NCBI GenBank assembly: GCA_050949745.1
Contig: JBMNGF010000010.1
Coordinates: forward strand, 165,320 to 229,319
DNA from: Syntrophaceticus sp050949745
Lineage (GTDB): Bacteria > Bacillota > DSM-12270 > Thermacetogeniales > Thermacetogeniaceae
Length of the DNA stretch: 64,000 nt
Reading direction: 5' to 3'
Below the pieces are notes generated by a model. That model was not told the DNA's origin. It saw only the letters and a program-made list of their open reading frames with translations, and did no database searches. Within the stretch, counting starts at the first letter, position 1. The number at the start of each line of letters is the position of its first letter. The position numbers were made by a program, and so were the translations under genes. Positions 46,309 to 55,797 of this stretch are shown here, piece by piece.

Positions 46309-46517
46309 GAATTCTGTTCCTCCACCTATCACTGCGCTATTACTGCAAAAAACTAAAACTAAGGTCCTCAGAATAATAAAATTATTATAGCAGCGTTTCC
46401 CAATAAATTAGAACAATCCCGCCTATCTCCATTCACATTCAGGCTCATCCTCATAGAAAACTACAGGCAGCTAGAAAGAGACGCTTAGAACCCTCCCATG
46501 TCCCCCGACTCTGCATC

Positions 46518-47726
46518 TCAGGCAGTAACCTCTCGTTTTCTCTCATTAGGTAAAGCTATAGCCAGCAAAATAGCGGGAATAGGAAGCAGACAAATTGCCT
46601 TTAATACTGCCGGTACTCCCCAAACATCAGCAGCAGCACCAAATGCCAAACCACCGATTGCACCAATACCGAAGGCAAAGCCCAAAGTCAAACCTGAGGC
46701 CAAACCCACATTATGCGGGATTAATTCCTGAGCGTAGACAACTGTTACAGAAAAGGTAGAGATCAGAACAAAACCACTTAAAGCAGCAAAGAGCAGTGTC
46801 CATATTCCAGAACTGAACAAAAACATCCATAATAATGGCACTACCAGCAGAAAGGATAACACCATAATCTTTTTCCTTCCTATCCTATCTGCTACTGGGC
46901 CGCCAACAATTGTACCGAGTGCACCGGAAAGCAAAAAAACTGTCAGGAGTAACCCCCCATACTCTTTACTACCGTGGAGATATTCCTCAACATAAAGGGG
47001 GATAAAGTTCGTCAATCCGATGTGGACCAATGATCGCAATACAATAATCATCAGCAGCAGAAAAAGGCCATAAAGCACACCCTTTTTTATCACGTTTTTT
47101 GAAACATGAGAATCTGCGTTTTGTCTAACACTGGTATCTGTTTTACTTTGAACATTACTGTTCTGAACTACAAAGCGCTGGACAACAGGCAAATAGTGGC
47201 TCAACAGAAATGCAGCAAAAATGCCAATTATTAATAACCATGCCATCCCCTGACGTCCACCGAAACCGAGCAGCGCTATAGCAATCATAGGACCCAACGC
47301 ATGCCCTATATTTCCCCCTACAGAATAAATAGATAAGGCTGTAGCTTTCCGCTCACCGCTGATTAAAAAGGCCTGTTTAGAACCCTCAGGGTGATAAGCG
47401 GCAGCCCCGATCCCACTGACGGCAACAGCTAACAATACAAATATGTACGAAGGAGCAAATCCCACAAAAGCCATCCCCAGGGCAGCAACCAGGCATCCTG
47501 TGGGGAGCAGCCAGAGAATCACCTTGCGGTCACTCCAGATGCCAAAAACAGGTTGAATCACAGAGGAAATCACATTAGAAATCAAAATTATTACACCAAG
47601 TTTCGTATAAGAAAGGGAAAACTCTGACTTGAGAACAGGCAGCAGAACAGGTAATGCTCCGCTCATCATATCAGTAACTAAATGACCAAAACTTAATAAA
47701 AACAAGAGACCGAGTCGCTGCATCAT
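46518..47726 (-). CDS. MFS transporter, fosmidomycin-resistance (Fsr) type
   Basis: 402 residues, twelve membrane helices. FGHLVTDMMSGALPVLLPVL, PVFGIWSDR, GIGAAAYHPEGSKQAFLIS and GGPVADRIGRKKIMV match the Fsr subfamily. A charged loop at about residues 190-215 separates the halves. Substrate unknown; probably a drug or metabolite exporter. Confidence 0.88.
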   Translation of the reverse strand: MMQRLGLLFLLSFGHLVTDMMSGALPVLLPVLKSEFSLSYTKLGVIILISNVISSVIQPVFGIWSDRKVILWLLPTGCLVAALGMAFVGFAPSYIFVLLAVAVSGIGAAAYHPEGSKQAFLISGERKATALSIYSVGGNIGHALGPMIAIALLGFGGRQGMAWLLIIGIFAAFLLSHYLPVVQRFVVQNSNVQSKTDTSVRQNADSHVSKNVIKKGVLYGLFLLLMIIVLRSLVHIGLTNFIPLYVEEYLHGSKEYGGLLLTVFLLSGALGTIVGGPVADRIGRKKIMVLSFLLVVPLLWMFLFSSGIWTLLFAALSGFVLISTFSVTVVYAQELIPHNVGLASGLTLGFAFGIGAIGGLAFGAAADVWGVPAVLKAICLLPIPAILLAIALPNERKREVTA

Positions 47727-47990
47727 ATGTTTCCTCCATATACTATTGCATTCAGAATAATTATGTTGTCATAAGCATTCTCAGGTAAACTACCACTAAC
47801 TAATCATCATCTCCAACGATAAAATGGGGACCAACAATTTTGCTCACTGTTGTAGACATATGTATCATACGCTATATAACCAACAGATTCAAGAAAACAA
47901 AACCTTGCGACAGCTCACAATTTATTTACCCCTTTCATATTATATGGCAACTGTAGCTTAATATGGTCAACAAAGAAGAAGGAGGTAATT

Positions 47991-48215
47991 ATGATGACTA
48001 AAAAAGAAAATGGCATTTCAGAGAATGCCGCAGATGCTCTTTACCACAGCCCAGACTGCCCGCGCTTACGACTGGCGACAGCCTATGTGCCTCCACAGAT
48101 GTCAGCCCGGAATATGTTTCCTCTGTCAGAGGCTCTGCATAAAGGAACACTGTTCCCTGAACTCTATCGCCCTTATCGGCACCATCCCATGAGGGCTCAG
48201 GATTGCGAGGTGTAA
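47991..48215 (+). CDS. cotJA: spore coat protein CotJA
   Basis: 74 residues; RLATAYVPPQMSARNMFPLS, EALHKGTLFPELYRPY is the CotJA signature. First gene of cotJABC. Start after aaggaggtaatt. Confidence 0.93.
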   Translation: MMTKKENGISENAADALYHSPDCPRLRLATAYVPPQMSARNMFPLSEALHKGTLFPELYRPYRHHPMRAQDCEV

Positions 48216-48218
48216 ACA

Positions 48219-48479
48219 ATGGAGAAAACGCGTGTAAGAATGCTGAGAGAGCTTCAAGAAATTGAGTTCGCCTTGGTAGAACTAAACCTTTACCTCGATA
48301 CTCATCCTAACGATGAAGAAGCAATAAATAATTTCAATAATCTGGCGGTTTGTTTGGAGCAAGCAAAAAAATCATATGAGGCTAAGTTTGGCCCGCTTAT
48401 CAACTTTGGCCATTCTGGACAAGTGCGGGCTCCCTGGAGATGGATAGAAGAACCATGGCCATGGGAAATTGATTATTAG
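48219..48479 (+). CDS. cotJB: spore coat protein CotJB
   Basis: 86 residues; LRELQEIEFALVELNLYLDT, HPNDEEAINNFN and the Trp-rich end APWRWIEEPWPWEIDY are typical. Three bases after cotJA. Confidence 0.94.
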   Translation: MEKTRVRMLRELQEIEFALVELNLYLDTHPNDEEAINNFNNLAVCLEQAKKSYEAKFGPLINFGHSGQVRAPWRWIEEPWPWEIDY

Positions 48480-48490
48480 GAGGGATATCT

Positions 48491-49063
48491 ATGTGGTTAT
48501 ATGAGAAAAAACTTCAATATCCTGTACGCGTTTGTAAGAAGGACCTGCCCATGGCTAGATTTTTATTAACGCAGTTCGGCGGGCCCAACGGCGAACTCTC
48601 CGCTGCCGTCCGCTACCTCTCCCAGCGATACTCTATGCCCACCGGCAGGGCAAAGGGGGTTTTGACCGACATCGGCACAGAGGAACTCGCCCACTGGGAG
48701 ATGATCGCTACCATGGTTTACAAACTGATGAAGGGAGCTAAACCAGAAGAAATTCGCAGGGCAGGACTAGGGGGCTACTACGCCATCTGGGACAAGGGAA
48801 TCTTCCCCAGCGACTCCAATGGTGTCCCCTGGACATCCGCCTACATCAATACCATGGGAGACCCCATAGCTGATCTCCATGAGGACATGGCAGCAGAACA
48901 GAAGGCCCGGGCAACCTATGAGAATCTGATCAACCTTACCGATGACCCCGACCTGGCAGACGGCTTGAAATTCCTGCGGGAGCGAGAGGTCGTCCACTTC
49001 CAGCGCTTCGGGGAGACACTGGATCACCTGCAGGGGTATATGAATGGGAAGAAGTTTTACTAG
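48491..49063 (+). CDS. cotJC: spore coat protein CotJC, manganese-catalase family, intact copy A
   Basis: 190 residues, full family length. MWLYEKKLQYPVRVCKKDLP opening, then the di-manganese ferritin-like helices LLTQFGGPNGELSAAVRYLS, GTEELAHWEMIATMVYKL (EExxH), DPIADLHEDMAAEQKARATY (ExxxE) and REREVVHFQRFGETL (EVVHF). Removes peroxide in the coat or inter-membrane space. This is the only copy with the first ~27 codons; the five others downstream lack them. Ribosome site taggagggatatct; terminator at 49094. Confidence 0.95.
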   Translation: MWLYEKKLQYPVRVCKKDLPMARFLLTQFGGPNGELSAAVRYLSQRYSMPTGRAKGVLTDIGTEELAHWEMIATMVYKLMKGAKPEEIRRAGLGGYYAIWDKGIFPSDSNGVPWTSAYINTMGDPIADLHEDMAAEQKARATYENLINLTDDPDLADGLKFLREREVVHFQRFGETLDHLQGYMNGKKFY

Positions 49064-49093
49064 GCATGCACAACATAAAAATACTGTAACAGC

Positions 49094-49127
49094 AACAGGC
49101 GGCTTTTTGAGGATAGCCGCCTGTTTT
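49094..49127 (+). terminator. terminator of cotJABC
   Basis: AACAGGCGGCT/AGCCGCCTGTT stem plus TT tail. Related hairpins follow copies B, C, D and F. Confidence 0.88.
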
Positions 49128-49341
49128 CATGCCAGGATTAAATTGATATTTAATTTTTATTAAACAATATCTACTGGCGTAGATTATATAACTGATTTCT
49201 TTTTTTTACAGATATTATTATGAGTAATATTATTGTGATCACGTCTAGCAAATAAAAACTATTTTTTTCTTGTATATCAGGATGAGTTATTAATAGAAGG
49301 GCTGTGGCCGCAAGAAAGTCAAATATTAGTAATAATATGTA

Positions 49342-49761
49342 TTATTTTTTAATTACTAGATCTTCCTTATAAACCTTTCCATTTTCCTTCCATTCTAACT
49401 TAACAATTCTCTCTTCTCCACTTTTAAGTTTGTCACTAAATTCACCAAAGGTCAAAGGAAATTTCATTTCTTCTTTTGTACATTTGCCATAAGAAGCAGG
49501 ACTATTCGCACCCTTATAATAATATTCATAGGATATATATTCTATATTATGAATATTATTTCCATTGTATGTCAATATACAATGGTATTGTTTCCTTGGA
49601 TCAAAGGTCTCTTCAGCCTTCACATATCCAACCTTCCACTTTCCATCTTTGCTTTCAATAAAAACATCGTTGTTGGATATACCTTTCCAAGTAATAAATA
49701 TACATGCAGCAATCACCAAACAGGACAAAATAATGATTAAACTTTTATTGCTTTTCACCAT
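49342..49761 (-). CDS. small secreted or lipid-anchored protein
   Basis: About 139 residues: N-terminal hydrophobic helix with a possible lipobox (VIAAC), then a beta-rich domain (SKDGKWKVGYVKAEE ... ERIVKLEWKENGKVYKEDLV). Same pattern as the lipoprotein at 53426 (GESKHWKAVLTVDYG ... IIKVTVKWKNNIEHFDL), so the two are probably distant paralogues. ATG 49761 chosen after aaggatggt. Lies 41 bases downstream of the Amidase_6 gene and may be its partner. Function unknown. AT-richer than the chromosome left of 48 kb. Confidence 0.6.
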   Translation of the reverse strand: MVKSNKSLIIILSCLVIAACIFITWKGISNNDVFIESKDGKWKVGYVKAEETFDPRKQYHCILTYNGNNIHNIEYISYEYYYKGANSPASYGKCTKEEMKFPLTFGEFSDKLKSGEERIVKLEWKENGKVYKEDLVIKK

Positions 49762-49802
49762 ACCACCATCCTTGTAATATATCACTAAAGGCTATTTTTG
49801 AA

Positions 49803-50852
49803 TTAGCTTGCGAAATCTAACAAACTCCAATCGTAAGCATAATCATTTAAGTTCGAAATAGGGTAATCTTCTCTATCTGTAGTATGATATGAAAGGCAGG
49901 CTGTTCCACCAATAAATTTTGTTACAATTGTAGTATGAAATCTGTCTAAGGTTCCTGCATGTCTTATTTGAACCACATCGCCTAAATCCGCATTTCTACT
50001 TACAGTTGTATCTCCTTGGTAATTTGCATCTCGTACTTTTGGTGCCCAATAATCATGAAAATTTTTGGTTCCTGATACTCTAATCCAAGGAGTAGAAACT
50101 TTCCAAGTAGAGGTACCTACTTTATCACAATACCAATAACTTGATGTTGCATATATACCGGACGGAACAGGTGATGGTCTTTTTTCTGCAATACCTCCAG
50201 CTACAAGACATTGAGAAACATAATTGGTGCAATCAGCAGAATAAGATGGATATGCTGGATTCCTTAATTTTGTAGTATTGCTCACCCATCTATGTGCATA
50301 AGATACGGCAGCACTTGGACTATATCCAGTGTAAGAAAAAGGCGCTATAAAATTATCTTGTTGTAATTCTAATTTTTTAGCTGTCTTAGCCTCTTCTGCT
50401 AAATTCTTGTCCCTAATTTGTTTTACTGTTTTATCCTTAAATGAATCAGTTGAAAAATTAGTTTGAGATATTTGACTCAACAAGGTATCCTCGTAATTTG
50501 ATTTTAGAGATTGTTGTTCATCTAAAGCACAAATATACCTCGCGAAATATGCGGTAAAAGCAAAATAATTTTTATCCTTTTCTAATTTAGGATCTGTTTC
50601 TCCTAATGCCTGTTCAAAGACATAATCGGTAAATTCTGAGCTACCGACTACATAATTAATTCCATTATTTTTCATGAATGTTAATAGCAGTTCTTCAATT
50701 TGTCCAAATGTCATGTTGTCAATAGGAGTTGTCATTGATGAACTATCCTTTGAAGAAGTAGCTTGAGCTTCTTCTTCAAATCCATAAAAAAACCCAAAGC
50801 AAAAAATAAGAATTAGAAAAACTGTTAAACCTTTTTTTAAACTTGTATACAT
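49803..50852 (-). CDS. secreted Amidase_6-domain protein
   Basis: 349 residues with a signal peptide (LTVFLILIFCFGFFYGF...AQA). C-terminal 160 residues match the Amidase_6 (putative amidase) domain: SPSAAVSYAHRWVSNTTKLR, YSADCTNYVSQCLVAGGIAE with the presumed catalytic Cys, DLGDVVQIRHAGTLDRFHTT, IVTKFIGGTACLSYHTTDRE. Residues 35-170 are helical and unrecognised. Probably a papain-like cell-wall or peptide hydrolase. Start after gggaggtttaaata. Confidence 0.82.
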   Translation of the reverse strand: MYTSLKKGLTVFLILIFCFGFFYGFEEEAQATSSKDSSSMTTPIDNMTFGQIEELLLTFMKNNGINYVVGSSEFTDYVFEQALGETDPKLEKDKNYFAFTAYFARYICALDEQQSLKSNYEDTLLSQISQTNFSTDSFKDKTVKQIRDKNLAEEAKTAKKLELQQDNFIAPFSYTGYSPSAAVSYAHRWVSNTTKLRNPAYPSYSADCTNYVSQCLVAGGIAEKRPSPVPSGIYATSSYWYCDKVGTSTWKVSTPWIRVSGTKNFHDYWAPKVRDANYQGDTTVSRNADLGDVVQIRHAGTLDRFHTTIVTKFIGGTACLSYHTTDREDYPISNLNDYAYDWSLLDFAS

Positions 50853-51336
50853 TATTTAAACCTCCCGTTATTTTATAGTAATTATGCAAAAATAACCTAT
50901 ACCTTTTTAGATAGTGGATGGTTCACTCATCAATTCTTCTTACCGCTGGTCTCACAAAAGCGCAATTTACATATATACTCCAAAACCACCTTTACTATTT
51001 TCAAACTAATACCTTGTATAGTTCCCAAAGGCACTCCTTTTTTAGTGTAAATCAAAGCAGCTCACCTCCCTGTTTACACCGGATGCCTCATTTTCTTTTT
51101 TATTCTTCATCATACTTATTTTTCCTGCCATATAAAGCCAAGAAACATGAGAGATTATGTCGTTTATACTTTTTGTAATAAGATTTAATTTTGAACCATA
51201 TTTTAAGGAATTAATACGCACCGCATTATTTAAACTGGTTAAAGATCAAAAAATTAATATACTTGGATAAAGAGGTTTTAACTGAGAAATTAATTGAGTT
51301 TTACCATCTGCCAATTTGTGCATCACCTATTATAAA
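50853..51336. other. AT-rich intergenic stretch, no gene seen
   Basis: Upstream region of the Amidase_6 gene up to the flank of cotJC copy B. Short frames here lack ribosome sites. Confidence 0.4.
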
Positions 51337-51944
51337 AAATATCTCATGCGGTCTTTTCCTGTTTTTAGCATTACAAAAGAAAACGAAAGCTATCGAAAGC
51401 TACCTGAAGCAACTTAAAGCTACAGAGAGATTAATATTTTGTGTAAAATCAGAAGTTCGGCGGGCCAAACGGAGAACTCTCTGCTGCCGTCCGCTACCTC
51501 TCCCAGCGCTACTCCATGCCCACCGGCAGGGCCAAAGGTGTTTTAACCGACATCGGCACAGAAGAACTCGCCCACTGGGAGATCATCGCTACCATGGTTT
51601 ACAAACTGATGAAGGGAGCAAAACCCGATGAGATTCGTAAAGCCGGACTGGGAGGCTACTATGCCATCTGGGACAAAGGGATCTTTCCCAGCGACTCCAA
51701 CGGTGTCCCCTGGACAGCCGCCTACATCAACACTATGGGCGATCCAATAGCTGATCTCCATGAAGACATGGCGGCAGAACAAAAGGCCCGGGCAACCTAT
51801 GAGAATTTGATCAACTTAACCGATGACCCAGACCTGGCAGATGGCTTGAAGTTCCTGCGGGAGCGAGAGGTCGTCCACTTCCAGCGCTTCGGGGAGACAC
51901 TGAACCATTTGCAGGGGTATATGAATGGGAAGAAGTTTTATTAG
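51337..51944 (+). pseudogene. cotJC copy B, 5'-truncated, with the shared non-cotJC flank
   Basis: From 51455 (ttcggcgggccaaacgg) to the stop it is a close copy of cotJC codons from FGGPNGEL to MNGKKFY, with EExxH and HEDM metal motifs kept. In the cotJC frame a TAA lies four codons before the join, so the first usable start is ATG 51516 (142 residues) without a ribosome site. Upstream (51337-51454) is the flank 'aaaaaatatc..gcgg.cttttcct..', '...cgaaagctatcgaaagctac', shared with copies D and F. Likely silent. Confidence 0.85.
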
Positions 51945-52086
51945 GGAAGGAGTTCATGCAGCAATTAAGACAATACCATTAGATGATGAAAACAGAGGCC
52001 AAAGTTATAGAATGTCGGAATTACTGCAAATCAACTTCTTAGCATCTTTTCGACATCAGACTTCTGGCTTCTGACATCCATTTGAC

Positions 52087-52120
52087 AACAGGCGGTTGTT
52101 TAAGAATAGCCGCCTGTTTT
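52087..52120 (+). terminator. cotJC-type terminator after copy B
   Basis: AACAGGCGG/CCGCCTGTT hairpin with T tail, 140 bases after the copy B stop. Just before it, 52037-52085, a 'gacatcagacttctggcttctgacatcc' fragment resembles the interspersed repeat. Confidence 0.75.
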
Positions 52121-52301
52121 ACAATAGGAAGTAAAGGGCGACAGCTTAACTGCTATAGATGTATCAAATCTGCTCTGACTTGATATTCTTGTTACAGATA
52201 TTGCAGGAGTTTTTACTTTGGGATTCAATTGATGGTGAAATTACCCTGTACCACCACTATGAAAATTTCAGAGGGCTACCACCTTTTTCTTGATAGCTGT
52301 A

Positions 52302-52703
52302 TTATGCCTTAACACCTTGTTCTCTATATCTTTTAATGGTGTAAGTTGCTATTATTCCATAGACAACAAATGCAAGCAAACTTGCTATTATGGTAGATGG
52401 ACCTTGTGTCCAGGGGGCGTTAATAGTGCCCTGTGCAGAGTTAATTGAAACTAATGCTACCCAAACAATAGCCCCGTAAATACTGCCAAGCAACCAAAAA
52501 TTTGTTTTAGCTATACCCGTTATACCTTGCATTATAACCATTAGCAAAAACCCGACTGCCTGACCGGCAAGAATATGGATAATTAGTTGGCCAAAAGTTA
52601 TTTTAGCACCTAGGGTAGAAATCCCAAGGGCTTCTGTTACCGCAATTATTGCAGCTTGGGTAAGGGATGCGATTAAAAAACCAAGGGAATATTTCCAGTA
52701 CAT
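52302..52703 (-). CDS. four-helix membrane protein, unknown
   Basis: 133 residues with four predicted membrane helices (SLGFLIASLTQAAIIAVTEA; LIIHILAGQAVGFLLMVIMQ; NFWLLGSIYGAIVWVALVSI; STIIASLLAFVVYGIIATYT) and a basic tail. Start after ctccta-gaaggagttgtat. No family recognised. Confidence 0.65.
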   Translation of the reverse strand: MYWKYSLGFLIASLTQAAIIAVTEALGISTLGAKITFGQLIIHILAGQAVGFLLMVIMQGITGIAKTNFWLLGSIYGAIVWVALVSINSAQGTINAPWTQGPSTIIASLLAFVVYGIIATYTIKRYREQGVKA

Positions 52704-52793
52704 ATATACAACTCCTTCTAGGAGTTATTTTGCTCTTATTTAAGATTTATATTCCGTCCACCAAGCTCAACAAACATATCTCGCTGTGTTTTC

Positions 52794-53091
52794 TTATTCA
52801 ATTTTACAAATATACAACGCAGAATGCTTACCAGTATTGATAACTTTAAGATTACCGAATTGACTCTTTAATTCATCCCTAATGTTCTCAATGAAGCAGA
52901 AATAGTCTCCACCTTCCAGCCATTCAGCAATATCGGTAATCAATGAGCGGTGTTCGTTATGGTCGAACAAAACAGCTGTATGCTTGGCAACTCTTTGCAT
53001 CTCACTATATAAGGTGTGCCTCTCCTCCGGCATAAGCCCGTGAGCCACATAAGATGAAATGGCCTCAGCATAGTATTTTATTATTGTTCCT
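52794..53091 (-). pseudogene. class I SAM-methyltransferase, C-terminal fragment
   Basis: The frame from about 53091 reads TIIKYYAEAISSYVAHGLMP, then EMQRVAKHTAVLFDHNEH and WLEGGDYFCFIENIRDELKS, ending ALYICKIE, typical for the last third of small class I methyltransferases. A stop lies just upstream and the SAM-binding half is missing, so it is a 5'-truncated remnant; the 84-residue frame from 53048 is unlikely to be functional. Confidence 0.5.
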
Positions 53092-53249
53092 TGAGTCTAA
53101 TTAGCCGCACATTTAGCTGAACCTACCGCATTATTTGATAAAACAGATCGAATTAATAATGCCACAGACTAAAACAAACGACAATATTTACCACGTTATC
53201 TGTTTTTTTTAACAGGGAACAATGCATATATATAGAAGATAGATATGTC

Positions 53250-53345
53250 ATGCTAAAACATATAACACGTGCATTTGGAGGAGAAACTTGGACATTAGAG
53301 GTCAAGCTTAATTATGGATTAACAGAACATGATTATGATTCATAA
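53250..53345 (+). pseudogene. short fragment related to the downstream lipoprotein
   Basis: A 31-codon frame contains FGGETWTLEVKLNYG, which resembles FSGESKHWKAVLTVDYG of the gene at 53426 (G-E-[S/T]-x-W-x-x-x-L pattern). No signal peptide. Probably a decayed paralogue. Confidence 0.35.
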
Positions 53346-53425
53346 ATATTAATCCAAACCACAGCTACACTACTTTTTTATTGAGAAACATTTTTACTGA
53401 CTATGTATTAGAGAGGAAGATAAAT

Positions 53426-53839
53426 ATGTTTCCCAAAAAAACAATATTAATCGTTGTATTTATTGTTGCACTAACAATATTATCATCATGTGCACTAACT
53501 AGAGAACAAGGTATTAGTTTTTCGGGTGAAAGTAAACACTGGAAGGCTGTACTAACAGTCGATTATGGCAAAAATATGAAAAATATGAATGAAACCTTTA
53601 TTCTTAAATATAAAAACCAAGGAGACTCAATAAACGTTGGCAATGTAGATATTACGTATACATGTACATGCAACAATGCTAAAACTTCGGCAAGACGCAT
53701 TTTACCTAAAGACAAAACAATTGTTCTAGAAGGTGGCGTTGGTGGTGCATATTCTCCGTATAAAGAAGAGGATATAATCAAGGTAACTGTAAAATGGAAA
53801 AATAATATCGAACATTTTGATTTAACCAGTGACTTTTAA
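53426..53839 (+). CDS. small lipoprotein, unknown function
   Basis: About 137 residues. Signal peptide with lipobox LSSC, then FSGESKHWKAVLTVDYG..., ITYTCTCNNAKTSARRIL and TVKWKNNIEHFDLTSDF. ATG 53426 follows gagaggaagataaat. The G-E-S-x-x-W opening after the lipobox recurs in small Firmicutes lipoproteins of unknown role. Resembles the product at 49342. Confidence 0.72.
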   Translation: MFPKKTILIVVFIVALTILSSCALTREQGISFSGESKHWKAVLTVDYGKNMKNMNETFILKYKNQGDSINVGNVDITYTCTCNNAKTSARRILPKDKTIVLEGGVGGAYSPYKEEDIIKVTVKWKNNIEHFDLTSDF

Positions 53840-53991
53840 TAAATTTTCGCACCCATTCTATCTACTTTCCTAACAGATCAATGCCCCTTTGGTACCGACT
53901 GGTGTTCAAGCCCAAACTATGGAATGGTGATAGACACTAAAATTGAAGATGACCCAAGACTGTTTCTGTTAATCATATTCGGCAAAGTTTC

Positions 53992-54078
53992 TCCCGAGTG
54001 GGCAAGCCAGGAGATAACGCCTGGAGCGAGAGCTTCTTTGCCAATCTAACAAAAGAAACGGTCCACTGGCAACATTTA
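53992..54078 (+). pseudogene. IS3-family transposase fragment (DDE end), left piece
   Basis: Reads SRVGKPGDNAWSESFFANLT then KETVHWQHL, the block around the last catalytic Glu of IS3 OrfB. It stops exactly where the flank of cotJC copy C begins. The next part of the protein (EARQAIFAYIEGFYN) is found 1.7 kb away at 55798. Confidence 0.7.
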
Positions 54079-54655
54079 GTATGTTAAAAGATAATGAAAG
54101 CTATCGGGAGCTACCTAGAGCAATCTGAGGCTACAGAGAGACGGAAATTCTACAGAAAATCTGAAGTTGGGCGGGCCAAACGGAGAACTCTCTGCTGCTG
54201 TCCGCTACCTCTCCCAGCGCTACTCCATGCCCACCGGCAGAGGCAAAGGGATTTTAACAGACATTGGTACAGAAGAACTCGCCCACTGGGAGATCATCGC
54301 CACCATGGTTTACAAGCTGATGAAGGGAGCAACACCCCAGGAGATCCGCAGGGCAGAACTAGGTGGCTACTATGCCATCTGGGACAAGGGAATCTTCCCC
54401 AGCGACTCCAATGGTGTACCCTGGACAGCTGCCTACATCAACACCATGGGAGACCCCATAGCAGATCTCCATGAGGATATGGCAGCAGAACAGAAGGCCA
54501 GGGCAACTTATGAGAATTTGATCAACCTTACCGATGACCCCGATTTAGCAGACGGCTTGAAATTCCTGCGGGAACGGGAGGTCGTCCACTTCCAGCGCTT
54601 TGGGGAAACACTGGATCACTTGCAGGGGTATATGAATGGGAAGAAGTTTTATTAA
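54079..54655 (+). pseudogene. cotJC copy C, 5'-truncated, with shared flank
   Basis: Flank (aaagctatcgggagctac...acagagagacggaaattcta) joined at 54167 to cotJC from GGPNGELSAAVRYLSQRY to MNGKKFY, all metal-ligand motifs intact. The cotJC frame is open up to a TAG at 54116 but the only candidate start is TTG 54167, without a ribosome site. The flank itself is open in another frame from ATG 54094 (MKAIGSYLEQSEATERRKFY). Confidence 0.85.
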
Positions 54656-54680
54656 GGTGGCATCAAGCATCCATTTGTCG

Positions 54681-54712
54681 ACAGGCGGCTTTTTATGGAA
54701 AGGCCGCCTGTT
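54681..54712 (+). terminator. cotJC-type terminator after copy C
   Basis: ACAGGCGGC/GCCGCCTGT hairpin with TT tail; the segment 54650-54720 is nearly the same as after copy D. Confidence 0.8.
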
Positions 54713-54877
54713 TAAATTCCGTAATCAAATATCACTTTTTATTATTACTGCACGCTATACGAAGCATATTCGCTGGCGCATATTATTTAACTGGCTTCTT
54801 TACGCAATCGCAATAATCCTTATGAAAAAAAAGATTCTGTGTACAAGGACACAGAATCTCTAAATGGATTATTGTTT

Positions 54878-55105
54878 CTATTTAATTGACTTCCAAAATT
54901 CTTCTTCATTTATTTTTAGTTGCCTTTTCAATATTTTATTCCACAAATTGCCCGGTATTTCTTTTTGTACAGCATGGCTAATTTTTGTTCGTAGAACTGT
55001 TCCGTCTTTTAAAACCTTTTCGTAATACCAGTGGTCAGTATTCCGTACTAACACCCATCCATTTTTTTCGCAATAACGCTTTAGATCTTTATATCTTGGA
55101 GGCAT
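54878..55105 (-). CDS. HicA-family toxin
   Basis: 75 residues: KDLKRYCEKNGWVLVRNTDH, TKISHAVQKEIPGNLWNKIL. HicA toxins are mRNA interferases of the dsRBD-like fold with a catalytic His; here the region around NTDHWYY and the ISHA-x-x-KEIP block fit. Five bases after the antitoxin gene. Confidence 0.78.
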   Translation of the reverse strand: MPPRYKDLKRYCEKNGWVLVRNTDHWYYEKVLKDGTVLRTKISHAVQKEIPGNLWNKILKRQLKINEEEFWKSIK

Positions 55106-55110
55106 ATATT

Positions 55111-55530
55111 CTAAACCTCCAGCAACGCCCTGATCTCATTATCATTGTCACAAAGTAATACCCGTAATATATATGGAAAATGTGAACGACGATTCGGAGC
55201 ATTTAAAAACAAATGCGGACGCTTGATATAGTCTAGTGCATAATATTTTATATCTTGAATTAAGTCAGCAACAGCATTTTCTATTGTATCTGCATTAGCG
55301 TATATCTCCATTTCATCAAGGGCAAGTGTTATCGAACCATCATCTTCAGAAAGTTTTTTAGGTGTTAATTTATATTCTTCCAAAAGTAATTTCTGCAAAT
55401 CTATTGGCAATAATATAACCTGTTCAGTTTGTTTACGTCGAACGATAACTGGGTTGAGCTCATTATAAACCTTATTATAAAGGTTTGAGAAATCATTACG
55501 AGCCTCAGTAAATTTAACCTCAGCAAGCAT
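55111..55530 (-). CDS. antitoxin with Phd/YefM-like N-terminus and HicB-like C-terminus
   Basis: About 139 residues. Residues 1-50 look like a Phd/YefM fold (MLAEVKFTEARNDFSNLYNK, NPVIVRRKQTEQVILLPID). Residues 65-110 contain ITLALDEMEIYANADTIENA-VADLIQDIKYYALDY, the HicB-type 'A-T-x-E-A' helix pattern. The hybrid fits as antitoxin for the HicA-like toxin that follows. ATG 55530 is preceded by gggggagttgaca. A perfect palindrome at 55564 is the likely operator. Confidence 0.75.
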   Translation of the reverse strand: MLAEVKFTEARNDFSNLYNKVYNELNPVIVRRKQTEQVILLPIDLQKLLLEEYKLTPKKLSEDDGSITLALDEMEIYANADTIENAVADLIQDIKYYALDYIKRPHLFLNAPNRRSHFPYILRVLLCDNDNEIRALLEV

Positions 55531-55563
55531 TGTCAACTCCCCCTTCCACCTCCATAATACCAT

Positions 55564-55588
55564 ATATATGTACATTCTGTACATATAT
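55564..55588 (-). promoter_or_regulatory. operator palindrome of the toxin-antitoxin operon
   Basis: ATATATGTACA-ttc-TGTACATATAT, perfect 11-bp arms, 34 bases before the antitoxin start. Typical site for autorepression by the antitoxin or complex. Confidence 0.7.
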
Positions 55589-55797
55589 GTTATGGAGACT
55601 TTGATTGATTTATTACAAATTCTATTTCATCAACTGTAAATCCTGATAATGACTGCATTTTACTTTTTTGTAGGAAAGCTAAATTTAATAATGGTTTGTG
55701 AAAAAATACTATAATGAAAATCTGCAAGAGAAAAATTAAAAATACGAAACGGGGGTGCGGATGTTTTCTTGGACGACCCGTTAGGAAGCATAACCAA

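Noticed and set aside
54094..54474. 126-residue Arg/His-rich protein in copy C (and similar frames in B and F)
   Set aside because: Beyond the flank it is cotJC read in the wrong frame; treated as part of the cassette finding and not as a gene.
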